Shown here: positions 38,501 through 46,066 of the stretch, piece by piece | Layout of the letters: each line of letters opens with the position of its first letter | Position numbering within the stretch: position 1 is the stretch's first letter | Assembly: GCF_011764565.1 (NCBI RefSeq) | Contig: NZ_AP022871.1 | Span: forward strand, 3,410,320 to 3,474,319 | Direction: 5' to 3' | DNA from: Phytohabitans suffuscus | Lineage (GTDB): Bacteria; Actinomycetota; Actinomycetes; Mycobacteriales; Micromonosporaceae | Length of the DNA stretch: 64,000 bases | The notes under the pieces: model-generated | Database searches by the model: none | The model's input: the letters and a program-made list of their open reading frames with translations, nothing else | What the model was told of the DNA's origin: nothing | Position numbers and translations under genes: made by a program

Positions 38501-39919
38501 CACCGGCAGCCGGAGCGCGAGGACACCCCGCCGCCGCGCCCGTTCGAGGGTCAGGAGGTACGGGTCCCGGGTGCACACCTCGGCACCCCGCCGCCCGACG
38601 AGCCGGGTGCTGGCCGCGGGCTGTTCAGCGTCGACGAAGACGTGCCGGCGCGGGCCTCGGCCCCCCGACCCAGTGGCGCCGCCTCGGTGCCGGGTGCCGG
38701 CCCCTTCGGCTCCAACGGCCACGAGTTCGGCCCGCCGCACCCGGACGCCCCGCCGCCCGTGCCGCAGCCGCGCACGCCCGGCGTCGAGCCCAAGCCGGTG
38801 TCGGCGAGCGCCTCGGTGCCCGTCGCCAGCCGCATCACGCCGCCCGCCGAGCAGCCGGCGCCGCCGCCCGTGTCGGCGCCGCAGTCGCGCGTCTACGGCC
38901 GGCCCGCGCCGCCCGACGCGGACGACGCCGCGCCCCCACCGCCGCCACCCCCGCCCCGCCAGGGCAGCGTGACGGCCAGCGCGCGCGTGGCCCCGCCGCC
39001 CCCCGGCGCACCGCCCGGCTCGCCGGCCGCCCCGTACTCCGAGCCCACCGGTGTCTTCCCCGGCGGCTCGCCGTACGGCGACGGCCCGCCCGGGAGCCCG
39101 GTAGGACCGGGGAGCCCGGTAGGACCTGGCAGTCCGATCGGCATCGGGAGCCCGGTGGGTCCGCCTCCGGGCAGCCCCGCCGGGCCGATGGGTCCGCACC
39201 ACCCGCCGCAGGCCTTCGGCGCCGCGCCCGGTCCGGCGACGTACCCGCCGTCGACATACCCACCGCCGCCCGGCGGCTTCCCGCCCCCGCAGGGCCCGCC
39301 CGGCGACTTCGGCCCGCCACACGGGCCGCCCGGCGGGTTCGAGCCGCCGCCAGGGCCGCACGGTGGTGGGTTCGGCCCGCATGACCCGCCGGGCGCGTTC
39401 AACCAGCCGCCGCAGGGTGGATTCGACCACCCGCACGGTGCGCCCCACGGCACGGCCGCCTTCCCCGCCGCCGGCTTCCCGCCGGGGCCGGGCCATGGCG
39501 GACCCGACGCCGGCTGGGGCGGGCCGCCGGACGGCGATCAGGACCGGTTCAACGCGTTCCAGCCGGAGCCGGCCGTCGAGACGCAGGCCGCCAAGCCCGA
39601 GCCGAAGGAGCGCAACCTGCGCGTCTTCGTGCTGGTCGTGATCGCCGCCGCCCTGCTGGTGATCGTTCCGCTCGGCGCGGTGTACGCCTTCACCCGCGGC
39701 TCGGACGGTGCCTTCAGCCCCGAGGTCGGCAGCTGCGTCAAGCAGTCCGGCGCCAACGGCGCGGTCGCGGCCGGATGCGGCGAGCCCGGCGCGTTCACTG
39801 TCGTGTCCAAGGAGACGGGCGCCGACAAGTGCGCCGACAAGAGCCAGCCGCACATCGTGCTCGCCGGCAACGGCGGGCAGGACGAGGTGCTCTGCCTCAA
39901 GCCGGCCGCCAGTGGCTGA
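35594..39919 (+). CDS. Giant low-complexity single-pass membrane protein with minisatellite-coded repeats
   Basis: A 1441-residue protein. From N to C: a Pro/Ala-rich segment with GSASVP units (1-240), a long Gly-rich part built from GGFGxDRGG-like and DERGFxxG units (about 240-690, including 18 identical DERGFSTG octapeptides), an ERGGFEPGRxE-rich part (about 850-970), a second Pro-rich part, then one membrane helix LRVFVLVVIAAALLVIVPLGAVYAF near 1345-1370 and a 70-residue outer domain with four cysteines (GSCVK...AAGCG...DKCAD...VLCLKP). The terminal domain resembles LppU/SCO3897-type envelope modules. The N-terminal bulk would then be cytoplasmic and disordered. ATG 35594 follows GGAGGAGG; the large open frame upstream is not used. 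Function unknown. Confidence 0.75.
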   Translation: MTSEGPQHPGHEPDDAARGASGPAPQAAHDSEWGAPSWGTPPGGAEPAPPAPAFPAGWSPQPGAYPPPPAAYPPPPGPGGPSGSAQVPPPGAPSVPPPGASGSASVPPGAPFGGPRPQGSASVPQGSASVPRPAAEPVGLPPEAWAPAGSWPPAPTSPPTAFPPPAFPPPAPPGAPPASAPVPGEGRGFPPGLGFPPPDLPSPGSPPEAPTSGGRSELPKREPRRFEQFEPMSREAAFGSARPDPGAPRPDEGRLGGDRGGFGSALGGFGGAQGGLGADRGGLESAPGGFSGAEGGFSGDRGAQGGFGADQGGLGADRGGLGSAPGGFSGDQGGFGGDPGGFGGDRGDQGGFRPGQPDFGGGDQGGFGRAQGGFGGDRDGQDEGGVGGGRPGPSGFGTDREAGGFGSGPGDERSFGDGRGFGDDRGFSTGGVDERGFASGTGDERSFGSGASDERGFGDGGGFRGDRGFGSGTGDERGFGGGSSDERGFGSGTGDERGLGGGAGDERGFSTGDERGFSTGDERGFSTGDERGFSTGDERGFSTGDERGFSTGDERGFSTGDERGFSTGDERGFSTGDERGFSTGDERGFSTGDERGFSTGDERGFSTGDERGFSTGDERGFSTGDERGFSTGDERGFSTGDERGFSTGDVRGFSTGDVRGFSAGDERGFGAGGERGFGGAFAARQGDREGFGSADREGFGPADREGTPAREGFGPSGGDDFNQGDREGFGAAGRAGFGSAGREGFGQAGRDGADDFGAGGFASSPGPREGGGFGSAWPDAFDSGRPGGHAEAPSRYEALRRPDSGPAEPEGHDRDDFDRDSFGPSAGGGGRGFPEGGVDFGGRDPGGFRPGGFEAGRQEPAAFEAGHPERGGFEPTRQESVPFEAGRPERGGFEPAPSERGGFEPGHPERGGFELGRQEPAAFEPGRPEHDGFEPARGFEQGRGFEPGHGFEPARAEAGGFEQTRFGPGHRQPEREDTPPPRPFEGQEVRVPGAHLGTPPPDEPGAGRGLFSVDEDVPARASAPRPSGAASVPGAGPFGSNGHEFGPPHPDAPPPVPQPRTPGVEPKPVSASASVPVASRITPPAEQPAPPPVSAPQSRVYGRPAPPDADDAAPPPPPPPPRQGSVTASARVAPPPPGAPPGSPAAPYSEPTGVFPGGSPYGDGPPGSPVGPGSPVGPGSPIGIGSPVGPPPGSPAGPMGPHHPPQAFGAAPGPATYPPSTYPPPPGGFPPPQGPPGDFGPPHGPPGGFEPPPGPHGGGFGPHDPPGAFNQPPQGGFDHPHGAPHGTAAFPAAGFPPGPGHGGPDAGWGGPPDGDQDRFNAFQPEPAVETQAAKPEPKERNLRVFVLVVIAAALLVIVPLGAVYAFTRGSDGAFSPEVGSCVKQSGANGAVAAGCGEPGAFTVVSKETGADKCADKSQPHIVLAGNGGQDEVLCLKPAASG
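37106..37609 (+). repeat. 24-bp tandem repeat array (18 exact-coding copies plus 3 variants)
   Basis: Eighteen head-to-tail 24-bp units (GACGAGCGCGGCTTCAGCAC + CGGY) at 37106-37537 code DERGFSTG; the next three units (37538-37609) code DVRGFSTG, DVRGFSAG and DERGFGAG. The only silent difference inside the array is GGC or GGT in the last codon, in blocks: copies with GGC are clustered, as expected from recent unit duplications. The array length keeps the reading frame whatever the copy number. Confidence 0.9.
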
Positions 39920-41760
39920 CCAGCGGGCGACCGGTCAGCACGCCCGCGTACGCGCTCCTGAGCCGCGCGGGCGCGGCTGGCTCAACACCGGGGGCCGGCA
40001 GCTCAGGCTCGCCGACCTGCGCGGCAAGGTCGTGCTGCTCGACTTCTGGACGTTCTGCTGCATCAACTGCCTGCATGTCCTCGACGAGCTGCGCCCGCTT
40101 GAGGACAAGTACGGCGACGTGCTCGTGGTCGTCGGCGTGCACTCGCCGAAGTTCGAGCACGAGCGGGACGCCGACGCGCTCGCGGCCGCCGTCGAGCGGT
40201 ACGGCGTCGCGCATCCTGTGCTCGACGACCCCGAGCTGGAGACCTGGCAGCAGTACGCGGCCAGGGCCTGGCCCACGCTCTCCGTGGTCGACCCGGAGGG
40301 CTATGTGGTCGCCTCCATGGCCGGCGAGGGGCACGCCGAAGGGCTGAGCCGGCTGATCGACGAGCTCGTCGCCACCCACGAGGCCAAGGGCACGCTGCAC
40401 CGGGGCGACGGGCCGTACGTGCCGCCCGCCGACGCGGCGACCACCCTGCGCTTCCCCGGCAAGGCGCTGGTCCTGCCCAGCGGCAACCTGCTCGTGTCCG
40501 ACTCGGCACACCACTCGCTCGTCGAGCTGGCCCCGGACGGCGAGACGCCCGTCCGGCGGATCGGCTCGGGCCAGCGCGGCCGGGCGGACGGCGGGCCCGA
40601 GGTGGCCTCCTTCAACGAGCCGCAGGGCCTGTGCCTGCTCCCCGAGCACGAGGCCGGCGTCGCCGGATACGACGTCGTGGTGGCCGACACCGTCAACCAC
40701 CTGCTCCGGGGTGTACGCCTCCAGACCGGCGAGGTCACCACGACCGCCGGCTCGGGCGGCCCTGGCGTTCCACTGTGGACGACCACGCGCACGACGCGCT
40801 CGCCGCCGACCTCTCCTCGCCGTGGGACCTCGCCTGGTACGACGACCTCGTGATCGTGGCGATGGCCGGCATACACCAGCTGTGGTGGTTCGACCCGGTG
40901 AAGCGCACCACCGGCGTGTACGCGGGCACGACCGTCGAGGCGCTCCGCGACGGCCCGATCCCGGACGTGTGGCTGGCGCAGCCGTCGGGACTGTCCGTAG
41001 GCGGGCCGACGCTGTGGCTCGCCGACAGCGAGACCTCCGCCCTGCGCCACCTCCGCGACGGGGTGCTGCACACGGCCGTTGGGCAGGGGCTCTTCGACTT
41101 CGGCCACATGGACGGGCCGGCCGGCCAGGCGTTGATGCAGCACCCGCTGGGCGTGTGCGCGCTGCCGGACGGCTCGGCGCTGGTCGCTGACACCTACAAC
41201 GGCGCAATCCGGCGGTACGACCCCACGGCCGACACGGTGTCCACAGTGGCTAGTGACCTGGCCGAGCCGAGCGACGTCGTGCTCACCGCCGGCGGCGACG
41301 TGCTCGTGGTCGAGTCGGGGCACACCGGGTCGTACGGCTCGCGCCCGGCGCGATCCCGCAGGCCGCGACCGTGGCCGGGGCACGCCACCGCACCGAGCGG
41401 CCGCCCACCGAGCTCGCTCCCGGCGAGGTTTCGCTCGACGTCGTCTTCACGCCGGCGCCGGGGCAGAAGCTGGACGAGTCGTTCGGCCCGTCGACCCGGT
41501 TGGAGGTCTCGGCCTCCCCGCCGGAGCTGCTGCTCGACGGCGGCGGCGTCACCACCGAGCTGGCCCGCCGGCTGGTGCTCAACCCCGCCGTGTCCGAGGG
41601 CGTGCTGCAGGTGGTCGCCCAGGCCGCGACCTGCGACGCCGAGGCCGAGCACGCCGCCTGCCACCTCACCCGGCAGGACTGGGGCGTGCCGATCCGCCTG
41701 ACGCCGGAAGGCGCGAAGCGGCTCCCACTGGTCCTACGCGGGATGGACGAAGGCGCCTAG
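39912..41760 (+). pseudogene. NHL-repeat protein with N-terminal thioredoxin domain, two frameshifts
   Basis: The reading starts at GTG 39912 (8 bp inside the previous gene). A thioredoxin-like domain comes first, with FWTFCCINCLHVLDEL (redox CINC at residues 50-53), followed by NHL beta-propeller repeats (ALVLPSGNLLVSDSAHHSLVEL; LADSETSALRHL; ALVADTYNGAIRRY). The protein changes frame twice. One G missing from GGG at 40754-40756 joins TTAGSG to RPWRSTVDDHAHDALAADL; one base missing near 41336-41340 joins SGHTGSYG to LAPGAIPQAATVAG. With both restored the product is about 616 residues, the usual size. The last 27 bp overlap the convergent pxpA. Disulfide exchange linked to a propeller scaffold is inferred. 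Confidence 0.82.
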
Positions 41761-42492
41761 CCGCACGCCGGCCGCTTCGAGAGCCGCCCGGACCCCGCGA
41801 GCGAGCCGCACCGCGTCCGGCGTGTCGCCGTGCACGCAGATCGACCGCACCGGCAGGCGGAGGTCGAGCCCGTCGACGCTCCGTACGGCCGACTCCATCG
41901 CCATGCGTACCGCCCGCGCGGCCACCTCCTCCGGCGGCTTCACCAGCGCGCCCGGCGACGATCGCGGCACAAGCTCGCCGCTGGCCTGGTATCCCCGGTC
42001 GGCGAAGCCCTCCGGCACCGCCCGCAGCCCCGCCCCGGTCGCGAGTTGGCCGAGCACCGAGCCGGGCGGGCAGAGCACCGGCAGCGCGCGGTCGTAGTCG
42101 ACCACGGCCGCGACCACCGCCGCCGCCTGCGCCTCGTCGACCGCGGCGGTGTTGTAGAGGGCACCGTGCGGCTTCACGTACCGCACGCGGGTGCCCGCCA
42201 CACGGCAGAAGCCGTCCAGCGCCCCGATCTGGTAGAGCACGTCGTCGCGCAGGTCGTCGAAGGCGTACTCGATCCGCCGCCGCCCGAAGCCCGCGAGATC
42301 GCGGTAGCCGACCTGCGCGCCGACCGCGACACCCTTCTCGGCCGCGCCCGCGCAGACCCGCCGCATCGTGCCCGGGTCGCCCGCGTGGAAGCCGCAGGCC
42401 ACGTTCGCCGAGGTGACGATGTCGAGCAGCGCGCCGTCGTCGCCGAGGCGCCAGGCACCGAACCCCTCGCCGAGGTCAGCGTTCAGATCCAT
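41734..42492 (-). CDS. pxpA: 5-oxoprolinase subunit PxpA (LamB/YcsF family)
   Basis: A 252-residue LamB/YcsF protein: MDLNADLGEGFGAW start, SANVACGFHAGDPGTMR, VGAQVGYRDLAGFGRRRI, RYVKPHGALYN and SICVHGDTPDAVRLA. With PxpB and PxpC it hydrolyses 5-oxoproline (pyroglutamate) to glutamate using ATP. Last gene of the pxpB-pxpC-pxpA operon; its ATG lies inside the end of pxpC (17-bp overlap once pxpC is corrected). It overlaps tail-to-tail with the NHL gene by 27 bp. Confidence 0.95.
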   Translation of the reverse strand: MDLNADLGEGFGAWRLGDDGALLDIVTSANVACGFHAGDPGTMRRVCAGAAEKGVAVGAQVGYRDLAGFGRRRIEYAFDDLRDDVLYQIGALDGFCRVAGTRVRYVKPHGALYNTAAVDEAQAAAVVAAVVDYDRALPVLCPPGSVLGQLATGAGLRAVPEGFADRGYQASGELVPRSSPGALVKPPEEVAARAVRMAMESAVRSVDGLDLRLPVRSICVHGDTPDAVRLARGVRAALEAAGVRLGAFVHPA

Positions 42493-43359
42493 GGAAGGTC
42501 ACGGTAGTACCGGGTACCGCCTGCGCGAGCGGCATCACGTCATCGACCACGCCGATCACGGGTATCCGCCGGTGGTGGGGTGATCGGCCAGAAAGATCAA
42601 CGGTTGCCCGCTCGCCGGCACCTGCACCGCGCCGAGCACCACGCCCTCGCTGGGCAGCTCCCCGGCCTCCGCGCGGGTCAGGCTCGCGCCGGACAGTCGC
42701 GCGCCGACCCGGTTGCTGACCGGGCTCACCGTGTACGCCGTGGTGAGCAGCGCCGCCAGCGCGTCCCGGGTGAACCAGTCGGCGCGCGGTCCGAGCGTGA
42801 TCCGGAGTGCGAGCTCCCCCGGCGGCGGCCGCCACGGCACGAAGTCCACAGTGGACGGCTCGGCGGCGGGGCCGAGCGGCAGCGGGTCGCCGTCGCGCAG
42901 CGGTGCCGGCCCGAGCCCGGAGAGCGTGTCCGTCGACCGGCTGCCGAGCACCGGCTCCACCGCGATCCCGCCGCCCACGGCCAGATACGACCGCACGCCG
43001 TACACCGCCCGTCCCACCGTGACCACCGCACCCGCCGGCACCGGCACCGGCAGGCCGAACCCGGCCGCCCGCCCCGCCACCGAGAGCGGCGCCCAGGCAC
43101 CGGTCAGCGCGACCGTCCCGGCGCGAACCAGCCGCAGCGAACAGCCGGCCGCCGTCACCTCCAGCCCCGCCGCGTCCGGCGCGTTGCCGACCAGGCGGTT
43201 GGCCAGCCGCAACGCCGGCCCGTCCAGCGCGCCGGCACGCGGCACGCCCAGGTGGGCGTAGCCCGGCCGCCCCAGATCCTGCACGGTCGTCAGCGGCCCC
43301 GCCCGCAACACCTCGATCACGCCGCCCGCCCCGTCAGGAAGCCGCGCCGCGCGACTCAT
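42476..43359 (-). pseudogene. pxpC: 5-oxoprolinase subunit PxpC, interrupted by a one-base frameshift near its 3' end
   Basis: The frame begins MSRAARLPDGAGGVIEVLRAG (ATG 43359, ATGA overlap with the pxpB stop) and runs through GPLTTVQDLGRPGYAHLGVPRAGALD, YLAVGGGIAV, GSRSTDTLSGLGP and SNRVGARLSG to FLADHPTTGGYP, where it hits TGA at 42556-42558. The family continues PVIGVVDDVMPLAQ, and that sequence is present in the next frame, ending at 42476. One missing base at about 42559 (CAC-GGG for CAC-CGG on the plus strand) explains it. Corrected length about 294 residues is normal for this biotin-dependent-carboxylase-like subunit. I regard a sequence error as likelier than gene loss, because pxpA and pxpB are intact. 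Confidence 0.85.
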
Positions 43360-43961
43360 GCCGAGACCAGCCGGACGCGGGTGCCTGGCGCCAGCAGGGC
43401 CGGCGGGTCGCGGTCGATGTCGAAGAGGATCGCGTGGGTGCTCCCGACCAGCCGCCATCCGCCCGGCGAGGCGGTGGGGTAGATGCCGGCGTACTCGCCG
43501 GCCAGGGCCACCGAGCCGGCCGGCACGCGGGGGCGCGGGGTGTCGAGGCGGGATACCGGCCAGGGCAGCCCGGCCAGGTATGCGAACCCGGGTGCGAAGC
43601 CACAGAACGCCACCCGCAGCTCCGTGCCGGCGATGCGTTCCACCGCTTCGGGCACCGGCACTTCCCACTCTGAAGCCACGGCCGCGAGGTCCACCCCGTC
43701 GTACCGGACGATGATTTCGATCAGCTGGCCCGGCGCGGTGCCGGCGGGCGGCGGCGGCGCCCAGCCCGCGACGAGGCCGGCCGTCTGCTGGGGGTTGGCC
43801 AGGCCGTCGAGGAGGACGGTGCGGGCGCCGGGGACGATCTCGACGGCGGCCAGTTCCCCTCGCTCGCGGCGGCGCCACAGCTCGGCCCGCCACGCCTCCA
43901 CCTCGGCGCCGTCCGCGCATTCGATCAGCAGGCCGGTGGTGCCGGCGCGACGGGTGTGCAT
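43356..43961 (-). CDS. pxpB: 5-oxoprolinase subunit PxpB (allophanate hydrolase subunit 1 family)
   Basis: A 201-residue protein with the AHS1 family motifs IIVRYDGVDLAAVA, VAFCGFAPGFAYLAGLP, PRPRVPAGSVALAGEYAGIYPTASPGGWRLVG and the C-terminal FDIDRDPPALLAPGTRVRLV. First gene of pxpBCA, ATGA-overlapping pxpC. The start ATG 43961 lies about 30 bp from the palindrome of the divergent promoter region. Confidence 0.95.
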   Translation of the reverse strand: MHTRRAGTTGLLIECADGAEVEAWRAELWRRRERGELAAVEIVPGARTVLLDGLANPQQTAGLVAGWAPPPPAGTAPGQLIEIIVRYDGVDLAAVASEWEVPVPEAVERIAGTELRVAFCGFAPGFAYLAGLPWPVSRLDTPRPRVPAGSVALAGEYAGIYPTASPGGWRLVGSTHAILFDIDRDPPALLAPGTRVRLVSA

Positions 43962-43990
43962 GACGTCATCGTGCCCGACGTCTCGGATCT

Positions 43991-44020
43991 ACTTGCAAGT
44001 AACCTACGGTGTCGTAACCT
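43991..44020 (+). promoter_or_regulatory. Promoter of the TrhA-like gene with a 10-bp palindrome
   Basis: In the 66 bp between divergent starts lie a -35-like TTGCAA (43993-43998) and a -10-like TAACCT (44015-44020), 16 bp apart, ending 7 bp before GTG 44028, so the message would be nearly leaderless. The -35 is inside a perfect palindrome ACTTGCAAGT (43991-44000), and GTAACCT occurs twice 15 bp apart (43999-44005 and 44014-44020), which could be operator half-sites shared with pxpB. Confidence 0.45.
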
Positions 44021-44027
44021 GGATGCC

Positions 44028-44705
44028 GTGACGACTGAGGCAGCTGTCCGGCTCCGGCCGGTGGACGTGGGCAAGCCGCGCATGCGCGGCTGGCTGCATG
44101 CGTACGCGTTCTTCGTGGCCCTGGCCTGCGGCATCGTGCTTAGCTCGCTGGCCGCCACCCGGCCCGGCATCGCACCGCTCGTGAGCTGCGTCATCTACAG
44201 CCTCACCGTGTGCGGACTGTTCGGCACGAGCGCGCTCTACCACCGGCGGGTGTGGTCGCCGCGCGGCTTCCAGATCATGCGGCGCCTCGACCACTCCATG
44301 ATCTTCATCTTCATCGCCGGCACCTATACGCCGTTCTGCGTGCTACTGCTGCCGCAACGACCCGCCACGATCCTGCTCGCGATCGTGTGGATCGGCGCGG
44401 TGGGTGGCGTGGCGCTCAAGCTCGTCTGGCCGCACGCGCCGCGCTGGGCGTCGGCACCGCTCTACATCGGGCTCGGCTGGGTCGCGATCGCGGTGCTGCC
44501 CGACATCGGTCGGCACGGCGGCCCGGCCGCGCTGGTGCTGTTGATCGTGGGCGGCGTGGCGTACACCGTGGGTGCCGTCTTCTATGCGCTACGCCGCCCC
44601 AACCCGTGGCCGACGATCTTCGGCCACCACGAGTTCTTTCATGCCTGCACGCTGGTGGCCGCGCTGTGCCACCACATCGCGATCTACTTCGCGCTCTACT
44701 CGTAG
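44028..44705 (+). CDS. Hemolysin III family (TrhA/YqfA, PAQR-like) membrane protein
   Basis: A 225-residue seven-helix membrane protein of the PAQR/hemolysin III family. Signature residues are visible: LFGTSALYHRRVW (Ser/His site), RRLDHSMIFIFIAGTYTP (Asp, His) and FGHHEFFHACTLVAALCHH (the HxxxH metal site). Bacterial members affect membrane homeostasis; hydrolase activity is suspected. GTG 44028 is favoured by the promoter just upstream; the frame is open back to 43956 but that overlaps pxpB. The stop overlaps the convergent DUF6458 gene by 10 bp. Confidence 0.88.
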   Translation: MTTEAAVRLRPVDVGKPRMRGWLHAYAFFVALACGIVLSSLAATRPGIAPLVSCVIYSLTVCGLFGTSALYHRRVWSPRGFQIMRRLDHSMIFIFIAGTYTPFCVLLLPQRPATILLAIVWIGAVGGVALKLVWPHAPRWASAPLYIGLGWVAIAVLPDIGRHGGPAALVLLIVGGVAYTVGAVFYALRRPNPWPTIFGHHEFFHACTLVAALCHHIAIYFALYS

Positions 44706-44977
44706 AGGCGACCGCTCGGCCGGCGCACCACCTCCTGGCGCTCCTCGACCCGGTCGGTCTGCACCGGCACGACACGTTCCTGCACGGTCGGCTGCTGCAC
44801 GACGGTTGTACGGCGGCGGTTCTGCCAGAACCAGATGGTGAGCACGAGACCGGCGAACCCGGCGATCATCAGCACCCAGCCAACGACGTTGATGTCCAGC
44901 CAGCCGAGGTTGAACTCGACCGCGAACGCGAGAATCGCACCCAAAGCGATCAGGAAGATGCTTCCACCGATACCCAT
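44696..44977 (-). CDS. DUF6458 family small membrane protein
   Basis: A 93-residue protein: MGIGGSIFLIALGAILAFAVEF, second helix VVGWVLMIAGFAGLVLTIWFW, then a basic tail QNRRRTTVVQQPT. I recognise this as the DUF6458 type found in actinobacteria, two transmembrane helices, function unknown. A paralogue of identical size lies 720 bp downstream (45697-45977), on the other side of the SixA-like gene. It reads divergently from the SixA-like gene. Confidence 0.85.
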   Translation of the reverse strand: MGIGGSIFLIALGAILAFAVEFNLGWLDINVVGWVLMIAGFAGLVLTIWFWQNRRRTTVVQQPTVQERVVPVQTDRVEERQEVVRRPSGRLYE

Positions 44978-45028
44978 AAGAGTTGCTTACCCAGGTGTTT
45001 CGTCCCTCAATCAGGCAAGCTGTTACGC

Positions 45029-45526
45029 ATGACGGAACGCACCCTCGTGCTGTTGCGCCACGCCAAGGCCGAGCGCCCGGCGGGCACCGCCGATGTCGAC
45101 CGCCCACTCACCGCTCGCGGCCACGCCGACGCGGCCGCCGCCGGCGCCTGGCTGACCCACCGCGGCCTGCTGCCGGCCGAGATCATCTGCTCACCGTCGA
45201 AGCGGACCCGCCAGACGTGGCACGGGGTCGCCCTCGCGCTGGGCGGATCCGGCCCCGACGTCCGTTACGAGCCGGCGGCGTACGGGGGATACCCGAGCGA
45301 CCTGCTGGAAATCATCCGCGGCGCGGCCGGCGGTGCGGAGACCGTGCTGGTCATCGGGCACAACCCGACGATCTCCGACCTCTCCGGCCTCCTCGACCCG
45401 GCGGCGGCACGCGACTCGGACGGCCTGCGCACCAGCGGCCTGGCCGTGCACCGCTTCGAGGGCGCGTGGGCGGACATCGAGGTCGGCAAGGCCATGCTCG
45501 TCGACACGCACACGGCTCGCGGTTAG
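45029..45526 (+). CDS. SixA-type histidine phosphatase
   Basis: A 165-residue histidine phosphatase: RHAK near the N-terminus (residues 10-13, catalytic His11), CSPSKRTRQTWHG, and VIGHNPTISDLSGLL with the second catalytic His. This short form resembles SixA phosphohistidine phosphatases. ATG 45029 is close to a possible -10 (TGTTAC), suggesting a leaderless message. Its stop codon TAG (45524-45526) is also the apparent target site of the foldback element that follows. Confidence 0.88.
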   Translation: MTERTLVLLRHAKAERPAGTADVDRPLTARGHADAAAAGAWLTHRGLLPAEIICSPSKRTRQTWHGVALALGGSGPDVRYEPAAYGGYPSDLLEIIRGAAGGAETVLVIGHNPTISDLSGLLDPAAARDSDGLRTSGLAVHRFEGAWADIEVGKAMLVDTHTARG

Positions 45527-45690
45527 GGCGTGTTTCATAAGGGTCGGTCGAGCCGAGGCGAGGTCCAGGCGGCGTCCGGTGGTGCCGGGCGGAAGGTCGC
45601 ATACCGGTGTTGTATGTAGCCTTTCGTCCGGTGCCGCTGGTCGTCGTCTGGACCCGCCGCAGGCCGGGCATGCCCTTATGAAACACGGCC
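45527..45690. mobile_element. 164-bp foldback MITE-like element, copy 1
   Basis: Bounded by TAG (45524-45526 and 45691-45693) and by imperfect terminal inverted repeats GGCGTGTTTCATAAGGG / GGCCGTGTTTCATAAGGG. The whole element is nearly palindromic: sub-terminal halves (GGTCCAGGCGGCG versus GGTCCAGACGACG) and the inner halves around TACCGGTGTTGTA also pair. There is no gene inside. A nearly identical copy is at 51000-51163. Confidence 0.85.
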
Positions 45691-45696
45691 TAGGCC

Positions 45697-45977
45697 CTAG
45701 CCCGACGGTGACGGCGGCGGTGGCGCGTCCGGCGGGATCGGGGGTTGCGAGCCGCCGTCGCCGGTCTGGTGAGAGAGCCGGTTTTCCTCGATCCACGAAC
45801 GGATGACGCGCCGCCGGCGGTCCTTCCAGTACCAGAGCGTCACGATGATCACGGCTACGCCGGCGACGATGAGCACGATGCCGACCGTGTCGATGCTGAT
45901 CCACCACGGATTCAAGCGGATCGCGAACGCCAGCACTGCGCCCAGCGCGATCAGGAAAATCCCCCGCTGATACCCAT
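45697..45977 (-). pseudogene. DUF6458 family protein, frameshifted near the start
   Basis: The bulk of the protein (MLAFAIRLNPWWISIDTVGIVLIVAGVAVIIVTLWYW... to 45697) reads openly, but the expected start ATG-GGT-ATC-AGC-GGG at 45977 runs into TGA after eight codons. Adding one G (C on the plus strand) to the run of five C at 45961-45965 gives MGISGGIFLIALGAVLAFAI in frame, 93 residues, exactly the length of the paralogue at 44696-44977. Two membrane helices and a basic, Pro-rich tail. Likely intact in nature. Confidence 0.8.
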
Positions 45978-46066
45978 CGGACTATTACAGCGTCCGTTAT
46001 GGGCGATGCGCAGGCAAATGCCGGGCAGTGGCACATAGCGCACCGCCCGGCTTGGCTGGTTTTGCC

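Noticed and set aside
36062..39853. A 1263-codon open frame on the minus strand opposite the giant repeat protein.
   Set aside because: It is a mirror of the repetitive, GC-rich plus-strand gene; its product is monotonous (TGAEAALV repeats) and it has no credible start site or family.
45350..45690. Frames reading into or within the two MITE copies (for example 51003-51302).
   Set aside because: The elements are near-palindromic and identical frames occur in both copies only because the DNA is duplicated; no protein family is seen.
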